Source: Hirschia sp964351655
GTDB lineage: Bacteria; Pseudomonadota; Alphaproteobacteria; Caulobacterales; Hyphomonadaceae
Direction of reading: 5' to 3'
Assembly: GCA_964351655.1 (NCBI GenBank)
Contig: CAYGPD010000041.1
Span: 1 to 29,716, forward strand
DNA: 29,716 nucleotides
The notes beneath the pieces are model-generated. The model searched no databases, was not told the DNA's origin, and was given only the letters and a program-made list of their open reading frames with translations. Position numbers and translations under genes: made by a program. The number at the start of each line of letters is the position of its first letter. Within the stretch, counting starts at the first letter, position 1. Below, piece after piece: positions 15,861 through 23,392 of this stretch.

Positions 15861-16811
15861 ATGGAAACGCGCCCAAAATTGACGATTTCACTTGCTTCAC
15901 CACGTGGTTTTTGTGCTGGCGTCGATCGCGCGATCCATATTGTGGAGCAAGCCATCGAAAAATGGGGGGCACCTGTATATGTGCGTCATGAGATCGTACA
16001 CAATCGGCACGTTGTCTCTAGGCTTGAAAAGCTGGGCGCGATTTTCGTTGAAGAATTAGACGATTGTCCTGATGATCGCCCTGTTGTTTTTTCAGCCCAC
16101 GGTGTTCCCAAAGCAGTTCCCGCGGAAGCTAAACGCCGCGAAATGACCTATGTCGATGCCACCTGCCCACTGGTCTCAAAGGTGCATATGGAGACATCTC
16201 GTCATGCACAAAATGGTTTGCACACTTTCCTCATTGGACATGCTGGGCATCCTGAAGTTGTTGGCACTATGGGGCAAACTGACGATGGAACGATGACACT
16301 TATCGAAACAGTTTTGGATGCCGAAAAAGTGATGCCGGAAAATCCGGATAAATTAGCTTACGCGACACAAACAACGCTTTCTGTGGATGACACAGCTGAG
16401 ATTGTGGCGACGTTGAAACGTAGATTTCCTAACATATCCGAACCTGCAAAAGATGATATTTGCTATGCAACAACCAACCGCCAAGAAGCGATGAAAGCCT
16501 TGGCAGAAAATATAGATCTAGTTTTGGTTATTGGTTCACCAAACTCATCAAACTCACAAAGACTTGTTGAAGTGGCTGAACGAGGCGGTGCAAAAGCGTC
16601 TTATCTTGTTGGTTCTGCTGATGAAATTGATTGGACTTGGTTTGAAGGCGTATCCACATTGGGCCTTTCCGCTGGTGCATCTGCACCAGAAACATTGGTT
16701 CAAGGTGTAATTGCTGCGTGTCGTGCGCGTTATGAGGTTGAGGTCAAAAATATAGTGACGGCTGAAGAAAACGTGGTATTTCATGCACCCAAATGGCTCA
16801 CACGGGCCTAA
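15861..16811 (+). CDS. ispH: 4-hydroxy-3-methylbut-2-enyl diphosphate reductase
   Basis: 316-residue iron-sulfur enzyme of the last MEP-pathway step, giving IPP and DMAPP. The three cluster cysteines are C18 (RGFCAGVDRA), C102 (DATCPLVSKVH) and C201 (DDICYATTNRQEA), matching E. coli C12, C96 and C197. Substrate-binding residues are visible in VHNRHVV, AHPEVVG-like GHPEVVGTMGQ and GSPNSSNSQRL. Start: the ATG at 15861 has GAGGA 8 nt upstream. An in-frame ATG at 15846 would add five residues but lacks a ribosome binding site, and its own first bases make up part of that Shine-Dalgarno. Followed after 24 bp by the TSUP gene. Confidence 0.97.
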   Translation: METRPKLTISLASPRGFCAGVDRAIHIVEQAIEKWGAPVYVRHEIVHNRHVVSRLEKLGAIFVEELDDCPDDRPVVFSAHGVPKAVPAEAKRREMTYVDATCPLVSKVHMETSRHAQNGLHTFLIGHAGHPEVVGTMGQTDDGTMTLIETVLDAEKVMPENPDKLAYATQTTLSVDDTAEIVATLKRRFPNISEPAKDDICYATTNRQEAMKALAENIDLVLVIGSPNSSNSQRLVEVAERGGAKASYLVGSADEIDWTWFEGVSTLGLSAGASAPETLVQGVIAACRARYEVEVKNIVTAEENVVFHAPKWLTRA

Positions 16812-16835
16812 TTTCATTAGGATACCTAAATCTTC

Positions 16836-17759
16836 ATGAGCACTTCCCTGCGTATTCTTACGTGTGTATCCGTTGCGGTTATCGCGGGGCTGCTGCTATC
16901 GTATAGCTTGATATTTCACGCCAGCGACCTATCTGCTAGCCGCGCGCTTAGCTTGTGGTCCCTGCCTGTAACAGGCGTGATTGGTGCCATCATCGCCAGT
17001 GCATCAGGGACTGGTGGCGGTGTGGTTTTCGTCCCGATTTTCAACTCACTCAATGAGACCGGACTGCTGTCCTTGTCTCAAAAAAACATAGTTGCCGCGA
17101 GTTTTTTGATCCAATGTTTTGGCATGACGATGGGAAGCTTAGTTTGGCTGCGAGGAATGTATTCCTCAAGTCCGGTCAACGCAGGAATTGAGATCAAGTC
17201 ATTTTGGAAAACTCTGTTGATCATTTTAGCCATCGCGCTTCCAGTAATGTGGTTGACGCAATGGTTTTTAGAGGTTGATCCGCAATGGGTATTGCTAGGT
17301 TTTAAAGTTTTTTCGATCACATTGGGATCAATCCTTGTTTTTAATACACTACGCAACGGCAATGATCCCAATCAGAAAAAACGTACACAACTCGAAAAGA
17401 TTGATTTTATTTTATTGCTTTTGCTTGCTCCGATTGGAGGATTTGCAAATGCGCTTTTCTCGGTCGGATTAGGAGAAGTTGTTGCGTTGTATTTATTCTT
17501 GCGTGGATATTCCATCGTAACGAGCACTGGCATGGCCGTGATCATTTCAGCTTTTAGCGTTATTAGTGGTGCGCCCTACCACATTTATATGGGCAATGTG
17601 CCGTGGGAAATTGTTGCTATGACAGCACCGGGTGCCTTGATTGGCGGATTTCTAGCACGCGGTATCGCTCTACGATTACAGGCGTATTGGCTAAAACTTG
17701 CAGCAGGCAGCTGGATTGCACTCTCTGGTGTGGGATTATTATTGCTTAAATTTGGCTAA
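16836..17759 (+). CDS. TSUP-family (TauE/SafE) membrane transporter
   Basis: 307-residue inner-membrane protein with about eight helices in two similar halves. The first half carries GVIGAIIASASGTGGGVVFVPIF, given here in fragments as VIGAIIASAS and GTGGGVVFVPIF, the glycine-rich signature of the TauE/SafE group. The second half has the related APIGGFANALFSVGLGE. Members export sulfite, sulfoacetate or other organosulfur anions, or import them; the substrate cannot be told from sequence. It is co-directional with ispH and 24 bp downstream, so it may be co-transcribed without a functional link. Its stop is 2 bp from the stop of the convergent DUF3147-like gene. Confidence 0.88.
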   Translation: MSTSLRILTCVSVAVIAGLLLSYSLIFHASDLSASRALSLWSLPVTGVIGAIIASASGTGGGVVFVPIFNSLNETGLLSLSQKNIVAASFLIQCFGMTMGSLVWLRGMYSSSPVNAGIEIKSFWKTLLIILAIALPVMWLTQWFLEVDPQWVLLGFKVFSITLGSILVFNTLRNGNDPNQKKRTQLEKIDFILLLLLAPIGGFANALFSVGLGEVVALYLFLRGYSIVTSTGMAVIISAFSVISGAPYHIYMGNVPWEIVAMTAPGALIGGFLARGIALRLQAYWLKLAAGSWIALSGVGLLLLKFG

Positions 17760-17761
17760 AA

Positions 17762-18112
17762 TTACAGCGCAATGCCAGCTTTACGCAAAAATACGACGAC
17801 AGCCCAACAACATACAGCCGTTGCAATAATAGACAGACCAAAACTCGGCCAGAATGGTATTCCAATTTTTTGGCCACCAATCAGCACAATAAAAAAGGCA
17901 AGTCCTGGAGGGACAAGGAAAAATGTTGTCGTGGCAAAACGCGTAGCTTTTTCAGCGTCACCGTCCCCGATATATATATTAGCTACGGTCAGCATTGTCG
18001 CCAATGGCAGAGCGACCATGAGGGATGCGATGAGTGTTGAACGTTTAGCGACTTCTGCAAGCGCCACAATAAATGCAGCTGTTCCCAGCGCCTTCAATAT
18101 CACCATCCACAT
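17762..18112 (-). CDS. DUF3147-like small membrane protein
   Basis: 116-residue hydrophobic protein with about four transmembrane helices. It begins MWMVILKALGTAAFIVALAE, followed by KRSTLIASLMVALPLATMLT, a pattern I associate with the DUF3147 family, for which no function is established. Start: the ATG at 18112 has GGAGG 8 nt upstream (18125-18121). The frame is open 41 codons further, but that extension is polar, cysteine-rich and unlike a membrane protein N-terminus. Convergent with the TSUP gene and divergent from thrB across 190 bp. Confidence 0.8.
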   Translation of the reverse strand: MWMVILKALGTAAFIVALAEVAKRSTLIASLMVALPLATMLTVANIYIGDGDAEKATRFATTTFFLVPPGLAFFIVLIGGQKIGIPFWPSFGLSIIATAVCCWAVVVFLRKAGIAL

Positions 18113-18226
18113 ACGACAACCCTCCATGCCAGCCGTATTGGTGAACCACTTTGTAGAAATGAACAAGCACTTATATCTACTTGCACTTGCCCCGCCCCGA
18201 CCGACTTTAGGGTAACTCACACATGA

Positions 18227-18238
18227 ATTTTGCAAAAT
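18227..18238. promoter_or_regulatory. 12-bp perfect palindrome upstream of thrB
   Basis: ATTTTGCAAAAT is a perfect palindrome in the 190-bp divergent region between the DUF3147-like gene and thrB, 65 bp before thrB. It could be an operator for a dimeric regulator. A single palindrome in AT-rich DNA can easily arise by chance. Confidence 0.2.
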
Positions 18239-18302
18239 TGCATCAAATAATCGATCTTTTGGGAAGACAATGCCTCAATACTCGCGCTAAAAGCACTTCA
18301 TT

Positions 18303-19265
18303 ATGGCAGTATACACCGAAGTAGATGACACAGCGCTGGCCAATTTTTTGGCTGATTATGACCTTGGCACCGCAATCGCCTTTAAGGGCATTGCCGAAGG
18401 CGTGGAAAATTCAAACTATTTGCTTGAAACGACAAAAGCGCGTTTTATCCTTACCCTGTTTGAAAAACGGGTGAATGAAAATGATCTACCCTATTTCATG
18501 GGTGTGATGGATCATCTTGCTGATAAAGGCTTTCCAGCCCCTCTTCCGGTCAAAGCAAATGACGGTAAAGCGTTGCGTACACTTTGCGGGCGTCCTGCGG
18601 TGATCATTACATTTTTGTCTGGCATGTCGCTGAGCCGGCCCAATGTTGAGCAGTGCCGTGAACTTGGTATCGGCCTCGCCAAATTTCATGCCGCGCTATC
18701 AGATTATTCGGGCACACGAAAAAACTCTCTTTCTGTTGATGCGTGGCGGCCAATGTTTGAAGGTCGCGAGGCTCAAGCTGATGCGATTAATGGAAGTTTA
18801 AGCGCGCACATTCTTTCGGATCTAATTGAACTGGAAACAAACTGGCCCACAGGTCTGCCATCTGGCGTTATCCATGCTGACCTTTTTCCAGACAACGCAT
18901 TCTTTTTAGGCGATAGTTTAACTGGCGTGATCGACTTTTATTTCGCGTGCAATGATGCACTCGTTTACGATATCGCTATCTGCTTGAACGCTTGGTGTTT
19001 TGAAGATGGACGCGGTGAATATAATGCCACCAAAGGACGTGCTCTTCTTTCAGGCTATCAGTCTATTCGACCGCTAAGTGATGTTGAAAAAGAATCGGTT
19101 CCAATCTTGTGTCGAGGCGCAGCTATGCGCTTTTTCCTGACACGACTTGTGGATTGGGCAGACACACCACGCGATGCACTCGTGCGCCCTAAAAACCCAC
19201 TTGAATATGCAGAAAAGCTAGGCTTTCACCGCAATGCAAAAGGTTTTTTTGATTACGGCGGCTAA
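18303..19265 (+). CDS. thrB: Homoserine kinase (APH-fold type)
   Basis: 320-residue ATP-dependent kinase that phosphorylates homoserine before threonine synthase. It has the aminoglycoside phosphotransferase/choline kinase fold, not the GHMP fold of E. coli ThrB. The N-lobe has GIAEGVENSNYLLET. The catalytic loop is H191-A-D193-L-F-P-D-N, and the metal-binding motif is GVIDFYFACND, the ThrB-type DFG equivalent. Length is exactly typical of alphaproteobacterial ThrB. No clear Shine-Dalgarno precedes the ATG at 18303, but similarity begins immediately (MAVYTEV). The partner thrC is also in the window, at 26440-27828. Confidence 0.95.
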   Translation: MAVYTEVDDTALANFLADYDLGTAIAFKGIAEGVENSNYLLETTKARFILTLFEKRVNENDLPYFMGVMDHLADKGFPAPLPVKANDGKALRTLCGRPAVIITFLSGMSLSRPNVEQCRELGIGLAKFHAALSDYSGTRKNSLSVDAWRPMFEGREAQADAINGSLSAHILSDLIELETNWPTGLPSGVIHADLFPDNAFFLGDSLTGVIDFYFACNDALVYDIAICLNAWCFEDGRGEYNATKGRALLSGYQSIRPLSDVEKESVPILCRGAAMRFFLTRLVDWADTPRDALVRPKNPLEYAEKLGFHRNAKGFFDYGG

Positions 19266-19266
19266 T

Positions 19267-19288
19267 ACATTTTTTTTCAAAAAAATGT
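19267..19288 (+). terminator. AT-rich hairpin after thrB
   Basis: ACATTTTTT (19267-19275) pairs with AAAAAATGT (19280-19288) just after the thrB stop. The stem is almost all A-T and the T-run sits in its 5' arm, so it is an atypical terminator at best. It separates thrB from the structured RNA candidate. Confidence 0.3.
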
Positions 19289-19313
19289 GCGGATTTCAAG
19301 TCTTCAGGTGTCT

Positions 19314-19319
19314 TATACT
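19314..19319 (+). promoter_or_regulatory. Possible -10 box for the structured RNA
   Basis: TATACT lies 4 bp before the first base of the RNA's closing stem, so initiation 6-8 nt downstream would place the 5' end inside the stem's first few bases. No convincing -35 was found at 16-18 bp spacing, so an activator or alternative sigma factor may be needed if this promoter is real. Confidence 0.35.
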
Positions 19320-19322
19320 ATA

Positions 19323-19406
19323 TGCACCCATTTAGCTTGCATCCCACAAGTTAAGCCACATCCCTCCCTGATGCCTATAGGCTTATAAATGGGTGCAGTC
19401 TTTTTT
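19323..19406 (+). ncRNA. Candidate structured small RNA: three-way junction with C-rich loops
   Basis: P1 is a perfect 12-bp stem: TGCACCCATTTA (19323-19334) with TAAATGGGTGCA (19386-19397). It encloses P2 and P3. P2 is CTTG (19336-19339) with CAAG (19347-19350), plus a G-U pair 19335/19351, and loop CATCCCA. P3 is TAAGCC (19352-19357) with GGCTTA (19380-19385). P1, P2 and P3 abut with no unpaired junction bases. P3 is topped by CATC (19359-19362) with GATG (19370-19373) and loop CCTCCCT. A six-T tract follows at 19401-19406. The two C-rich loops resemble those of alphaproteobacterial sRNAs that pair with Shine-Dalgarno regions. It matches no Rfam family I can recall. It could instead be a leader of the gene at 19486. 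Confidence 0.65.
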
Positions 19407-19485
19407 CCTATCACGAGCACGTCATAGTTCAGCCCAATTGAGCGCAAACTATATGACCTAAGAGCCAACAGCTGCGTGTTATCCA

Positions 19486-19962
19486 ATGGAAAAAAAGATG
19501 TTCACAACGACCAAACCGATCAGGCTCCTGCTTGCAGTTATCGTTCCAGCCTATGTCGGCATTTTTGCAATATTGGTGCTGTATTTTATAATCAAGGATC
19601 TGGGATCGTTTAACCTCAACTCGCTTGAACAATGGATAGGTATGATCACATTGGTTGTTCAGGTTTCATTTGTTCTTGGCTCAACCTTTGGGTTGGCGAC
19701 GATGGCGGTGTGTGGCCTGCCCGCACACATGTTTCTGCACTCAAAATGCATCACCCATATTACACCCTATCTTGGTTTCGGTGTGCTAGCAGGTGCATTT
19801 GCATCAATCGTGGTTAGCAGGCTCACTCTATTTGGACATGCCTCGCTTGCTGCATTCATGTTATCTGTCGCAGTAGGCATAATGACATCAGCGATATTTT
19901 GGAGCATACGCCGCCCTGATTTAGATATTTCATCCCCAATAGAATCCAATCAAGCAACTTGA
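19486..19962 (+). CDS. Hypothetical four-helix membrane protein
   Basis: 158-residue protein with four predicted transmembrane helices at about 12-36, 48-73, 92-112 and 118-140, and a short polar C-terminal tail (about 142-158). It begins MEKKMFTTTKPIRLL; translation could start at M1 or M5 (19498), and neither has a strong ribosome binding site. No family was recognised. It lies 79 bp after the U-tract of the structured RNA candidate and 31 bp before rnhA on the same strand, so it may be expressed with rnhA. Helix content and length resemble many small integral membrane proteins of unknown role. Confidence 0.65.
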   Translation: MEKKMFTTTKPIRLLLAVIVPAYVGIFAILVLYFIIKDLGSFNLNSLEQWIGMITLVVQVSFVLGSTFGLATMAVCGLPAHMFLHSKCITHITPYLGFGVLAGAFASIVVSRLTLFGHASLAAFMLSVAVGIMTSAIFWSIRRPDLDISSPIESNQAT

Positions 19963-19993
19963 CCACTCAATCAAATCATTCCACCTGATCTGC

Positions 19994-20974
19994 ATGAGCA
20001 AATTGATTGAAATATGGACGGATGGCGCGTGTTCGGGAAACCCCGGGCCGGGTGGCTGGGGCGCTTTAATCAAAGCAAATGGCCAAGAAACCGAGCTTTA
20101 TGGTGGAGAAGCCAACACAACCAATAACCGAATGGAATTAATGGGCGCTATTGAGGCGCTCAATTCTCTAAGTTCACCGTCCAAAGTCGTGCTGAATACG
20201 GATTCAACTTATGTCAAAAATGGTTTGACCAAGTGGATACACGGCTGGAAAAAAAATGGCTGGAAAACCGCTGCCAAGCAGCCTGTGAAGAACAAAGATT
20301 TATGGCAAGCCTTGGACGAAGCTTGCAGACCCCACCAAATTGAATGGAAATGGGTGAAGGGTCATGCAGGCGACGAAGGCAATGAACGCGCAGATAGTCT
20401 TGCAGTGAAAGGCTCAAGAGAGATAGCGTCAGATCGCGCCGTACCTTCACAAGCAGAGAATGATGCGCCATTAGAAGCGCCAGCTTCCAAACCTCCTCCA
20501 GCCTCCAAAACAGAGACAAAGGCTAATCCTGCAAACCTCATCGAGATATGGACAGATGGTGCGTGTTCTGGAAACCCTGGGCCAGGTGGCTGGGGTGCGC
20601 TCCTAAAAAAAGGAGAGCACGAAAAAGAGCTTTTCGGCGGCGAAAAAAACACCACCAATAACCGTATGGAATTGATGGGCGCTATAGAAGCACTCAATTC
20701 GCTTAAAGGCCCCTCCAATGTGAGATTGCACACAGATTCAACCTATGTGAAAGATGGTCTAACCAAGTGGATATATGGCTGGAAACGTAATGGCTGGAAA
20801 ACTGCTGCGAAAAAGCCCGTTAAAAACCAAGATCTCTGGCAAGCTCTAGATGAAGCCTGCAAACGACATCAAGTGGAGTGGAAATGGGTCAAAGGTCACG
20901 CAGGCGATGAAGGCAATGAACGCGCCGATAGCCTTGCAGTAAAAGGTTCTAGGCAGGCAGCGGGTAAAGCTTGA
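19994..20974 (+). CDS. rnhA: Tandem-duplicated ribonuclease HI (two complete domains)
   Basis: 326-residue protein made of two full RNase HI domains; normal RNase HI is about 145-155 residues. Domain 1 covers about 1-143 and domain 2 about 182-321. They are joined by a Pro/Ala/Glu/Lys linker of about 38 residues. Catalytic residues are complete in both: D10, E48, D70, H124, D134 and D188, E226, D248, H302, D312. Every pair is offset by exactly 178. By my hand count the domains share 118 of 139 aligned residues, while their DNA differs at many silent positions. RNase HI cleaves the RNA strand of RNA-DNA hybrids (R-loops, primers). No clear Shine-Dalgarno precedes the ATG. Closely related copies with both active sites intact suggest a double-headed enzyme. 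Confidence 0.96.
   Translation: MSKLIEIWTDGACSGNPGPGGWGALIKANGQETELYGGEANTTNNRMELMGAIEALNSLSSPSKVVLNTDSTYVKNGLTKWIHGWKKNGWKTAAKQPVKNKDLWQALDEACRPHQIEWKWVKGHAGDEGNERADSLAVKGSREIASDRAVPSQAENDAPLEAPASKPPPASKTETKANPANLIEIWTDGACSGNPGPGGWGALLKKGEHEKELFGGEKNTTNNRMELMGAIEALNSLKGPSNVRLHTDSTYVKDGLTKWIYGWKRNGWKTAAKKPVKNQDLWQALDEACKRHQVEWKWVKGHAGDEGNERADSLAVKGSRQAAGKA
20003..20953 (+). repeat. Direct repeat encoding the two RNase HI domains
   Basis: The copies are 20003-20419 and 20537-20953, 534 nt apart and 417 nt each, with no length difference. The protein copies are nearly identical, but the DNA has drifted mostly at third codon positions, for example GATGGCGCGTGTTCGGG versus GATGGTGCGTGTTCTGG. This indicates an old duplication under purifying selection. 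Confidence 0.9.
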
Positions 20975-20984
20975 TTTTGGATAT

Positions 20985-21014
20985 AAAAACCTGCTTCCGA
21001 TTTGAGCAGGTTTT
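20985..21014. terminator. Bidirectional terminator between rnhA and nfeD
   Basis: AAAACCTGCT (20986-20995) pairs with AGCAGGTTTT (21005-21014) around a 9-nt loop. T-runs at both ends mean it can serve rnhA on the plus strand and the convergent nfeD on the minus strand. The stem ends 18 bp from the nfeD stop. Confidence 0.85.
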
Positions 21015-21032
21015 CTCTCATTTGAATTTGAA

Positions 21033-21497
21033 CTAGACCGATTTCACTTTTACGGTTGCACCTTCAACACCTGTAATTTCAACGGTATCGCCAATGGCAA
21101 AATCTGACGTGTCGTCAGCTTGAGCACGCCATTCTGAATCATTGATCTTCACACGACCAAAGCCGCCTTGAAAAACACTCATCACGATGGCGGATTTTCC
21201 GACCATAGACGTATTGCGTTCATTCAGTTGGGGATGAGTTGAAGGTGGATTTCGCAATTTCATCGATATTTTGCGGCCAAGTGCCAGAAAGACAACCGAT
21301 GCTACCGCGAATACGCCTACTTGATATTGCCAAGCGGCCATAGCATCTGGTGCAACGAGTGAATAAAGCGCAGCAGCTGCTGCTGCAATTGCAATCCAAA
21401 GCAGATCAAACGTGCCGAGCATCATCTCAAATGCAAGCAAGATTAAAGCAAGCCCAACCCAATGCCAGACTGTGAGTTCACTAAATACGACGTCCAT
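21033..21497 (-). CDS. NfeD-like membrane protein
   Basis: 154-residue short-form NfeD. The N-terminal membrane part has two or three helices, with the family pattern WVGLALILLAFEMMLGTFD followed by an Ala-rich helix. The C-terminal OB-fold (about 95-154) contains GKSAIVMS and GRVKINDSEWRAQA and ends in GVEGATVKVKSV. The ATG has AGGAG 6 nt upstream. It is encoded 99 bp downstream of the SPFH gene on the same strand; this SPFH-NfeD pairing is widespread in bacteria and linked to membrane microdomain or membrane-quality functions. The serine protease domain of long NfeD proteins is absent. Confidence 0.93.
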   Translation of the reverse strand: MDVVFSELTVWHWVGLALILLAFEMMLGTFDLLWIAIAAAAAALYSLVAPDAMAAWQYQVGVFAVASVVFLALGRKISMKLRNPPSTHPQLNERNTSMVGKSAIVMSVFQGGFGRVKINDSEWRAQADDTSDFAIGDTVEITGVEGATVKVKSV

Positions 21498-21596
21498 ATA
21501 CAGCTCCTGATTTTTTTATTTTATTCAAAGCAGTAAAGTATGCAGGCTAGATTGAGAGATGTATAAGCACACCCAAACTAGCCCGCAATTGCGGCG

Positions 21597-22571
21597 CTAT
21601 TCTTGCCAAGGGGATGGTGATCCTGAACCGCCATTCCCGTCATTTCCACCTTTTTTAGCCTTAGGCGGGTTGAAGCCTGTAAGCGCACCAATTCCTTCGA
21701 TTGCACCTGCGATACCGGCAAAATCTGCCGGAATAATCACCGTGCGCTGCTGATTGGATGTTGCGAGGGATTTAAATGCTTGAATGTATTCTTGGCCCAA
21801 GAAGTAGTTGATGGCGTTCACATCTCCCTTACCGATGGCTTCAGACACCATGAGAGTTGCTTTTGCTTCGGCTTCGGCTTCACGCTCACGCGCTTCAGCA
21901 TCGCGGAATGCTGCTTCACGGCGACCTTCTGCTTGCAGAACGGCGGATTGCTTCTCCCCTTCTGCACGCAAGATGGCGGACTGCTTGTCCCCTTCTGCCT
22001 GTAGGATTTCTGCACGCTTGATACGTTCTGCTTTCATCTGACGCGCCATAGCTTCAGTGATGTCGGCTGGCGGTGACAGGTCTGCAATCTCAATACGTGT
22101 GACTTTCACACCCCACGGGTTAGTGGCTGCATCAATCACATTTAAAAGTCGCGCATTAATGTCGTCACGATTGGATAGCACTTCATCCAAATCCATAGAC
22201 CCGACAACAGTACGAATATTTGTCAGCGCAAGGTTTGTGATCGCACGCGTAAGGTCATTCACTTCATAAGAAGCTGGGACGGGATCGATAACTTGGGTAA
22301 ACACAACAGCATCACAAGACACCATTGCGTTGTCTTTCGTGATAACTTCTTGTTGCGGGATATCCAGCACATTTTCTTTCATATTCACTTTGTGACCAAT
22401 ACGGTCCAGAAAAGGGATGATGATTGAAAGACCTGGGCTTAGTGTATTTGTGTAGCGTCCAAAACGTTCCACTGTGTAGCGATACCCTTGTGGGACCACC
22501 TGCACACCATTCATAATCACTACAATGGCAAATATTACCGCAGCGACCGCAACTATTGAAATGTTTTCCAT
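21597..22571 (-). CDS. qmcA: SPFH/band 7 (stomatin-like, QmcA-type) membrane protein
   Basis: 324-residue protein with an N-terminal transmembrane helix (about 3-24) and a band 7 domain (about 25-180; typical VPQGYRYTVERFGRYTNTL and VMYQVIDP-like TQVIDPVPASYEV). A coiled coil follows, built of near-repeats of about ten residues (AILRAEGEKQS, AVLQAEGRREA) with an Ala/Glu-rich continuation. The tail is Gly/Asn/Ser-rich (about 300-324). Start: the ATG at 22571 has GGAGAGGG 5 nt upstream; a GTG at 22586 is in frame but overlaps that Shine-Dalgarno. SPFH proteins oligomerise at the inner membrane and often act with NfeD, encoded next. The gene symbol is by similarity to E. coli QmcA; the exact orthologue is less certain. 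Confidence 0.93.
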   Translation of the reverse strand: MENISIVAVAAVIFAIVVIMNGVQVVPQGYRYTVERFGRYTNTLSPGLSIIIPFLDRIGHKVNMKENVLDIPQQEVITKDNAMVSCDAVVFTQVIDPVPASYEVNDLTRAITNLALTNIRTVVGSMDLDEVLSNRDDINARLLNVIDAATNPWGVKVTRIEIADLSPPADITEAMARQMKAERIKRAEILQAEGDKQSAILRAEGEKQSAVLQAEGRREAAFRDAEAREREAEAEAKATLMVSEAIGKGDVNAINYFLGQEYIQAFKSLATSNQQRTVIIPADFAGIAGAIEGIGALTGFNPPKAKKGGNDGNGGSGSPSPWQE

Positions 22572-22682
22572 ATCGTCCCTCTCCACTTCATTAATATATT
22601 TTCACATATATCACAAAAGACAGTATAGCTCCACAAAAATCAAATAATAACATGATTAAGGCGAAACTATACTTAAATAAGT

Positions 22683-23165
22683 CTAAATGTTGGCAAGCAT
22701 ATAATCAGCTGACGATACTTTAAACTCCCCACCTTCTTCCATATTCATTTGAACAACTTTGCCATCTTTCACAAGCATTGAGTAACGCTTCGAACGTGGC
22801 CCCATGCCAAATCCGCGTCCATCAAGTTGTGTTCCTGTCAATTCAGCAAACTCTCCATTGCCATCGGCAAGCATAATAATATCTTTGCCGACATTCTGAC
22901 TTTTGCCCCATGCATCCATCACAAACACATCATTCACCGATACACATGCAATTTTATCGACACCTTTTGCACGCAATGCTTCGAGATTATCGATAAACCC
23001 TGGAAGGTGGCTCACAGAACATGTTGGCGTAAACGCGCCGGGTACTGAAAAGATTGCGACAGTTGAACCGGCAGTAAGGTCTTTTGAAGAGAGCGCCTCT
23101 GGGCCGCTTTCGCCCATAACTTTAAAATTGAATTCTGGAAGTGTATCGCCAACGGAAATGGTCAT
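22683..23165 (-). CDS. Peroxiredoxin (Prx5-type)
   Basis: 160-residue thiol peroxidase that reduces hydrogen peroxide and organic hydroperoxides. The peroxidatic cysteine is C49 in VPGAFTPTCSVSHLPGF, the Prx5/AhpE-like signature. A second cysteine (C74, in KIACVSVND) may or may not resolve the sulfenic acid. The C-terminal part has the family DGRGFGMGPRSKRYSMLVKDG. Start: the ATG at 23165 gives the usual MTISVGDTLPEF; an upstream in-frame GTG at 23195 is not supported by similarity. In rhizobia, as I recall, thrB-rnhA-peroxiredoxin are neighbours, so this gene may be a relic of that order, here separated by nfeD and qmcA. Confidence 0.94.
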   Translation of the reverse strand: MTISVGDTLPEFNFKVMGESGPEALSSKDLTAGSTVAIFSVPGAFTPTCSVSHLPGFIDNLEALRAKGVDKIACVSVNDVFVMDAWGKSQNVGKDIIMLADGNGEFAELTGTQLDGRGFGMGPRSKRYSMLVKDGKVVQMNMEEGGEFKVSSADYMLANI

Positions 23166-23392
23166 GTGATAAGTCTTTCTAAGGTTTAACGTCACAGTCC
23201 AAAATCGGTATGACGTTTAAAATTTTGGATATGTTACAACGACTTTCAGACTGTGCAATCACGATTCAATGACATTGCAAAATACTGATCGTTGATTTCT
23301 CGAAGAATAGTTAAAACAAACCCCTTGCAGAACATCGCATTTGCAGCGACCTTGCCTTTGCCAATCGATTGAAAATTAATTTGGAGGTCAGG

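Noticed and set aside
19373..19382. Palindrome GCCTATAGGC as an independent operator
   Set aside because: It is explained better as part of P3 of the structured RNA, although it could form an alternative small hairpin.
20003..20953. RNase HI duplication as an assembly artefact
   Set aside because: The two copies differ at many silent positions and have a unique linker between them, so this is not a duplicated read or contig error.
21880..22040. Short DNA near-repeats inside the SPFH gene, resembling a repeat array
   Set aside because: They encode the ten-residue coiled-coil repeats common to SPFH proteins, not spacers or an independent array.
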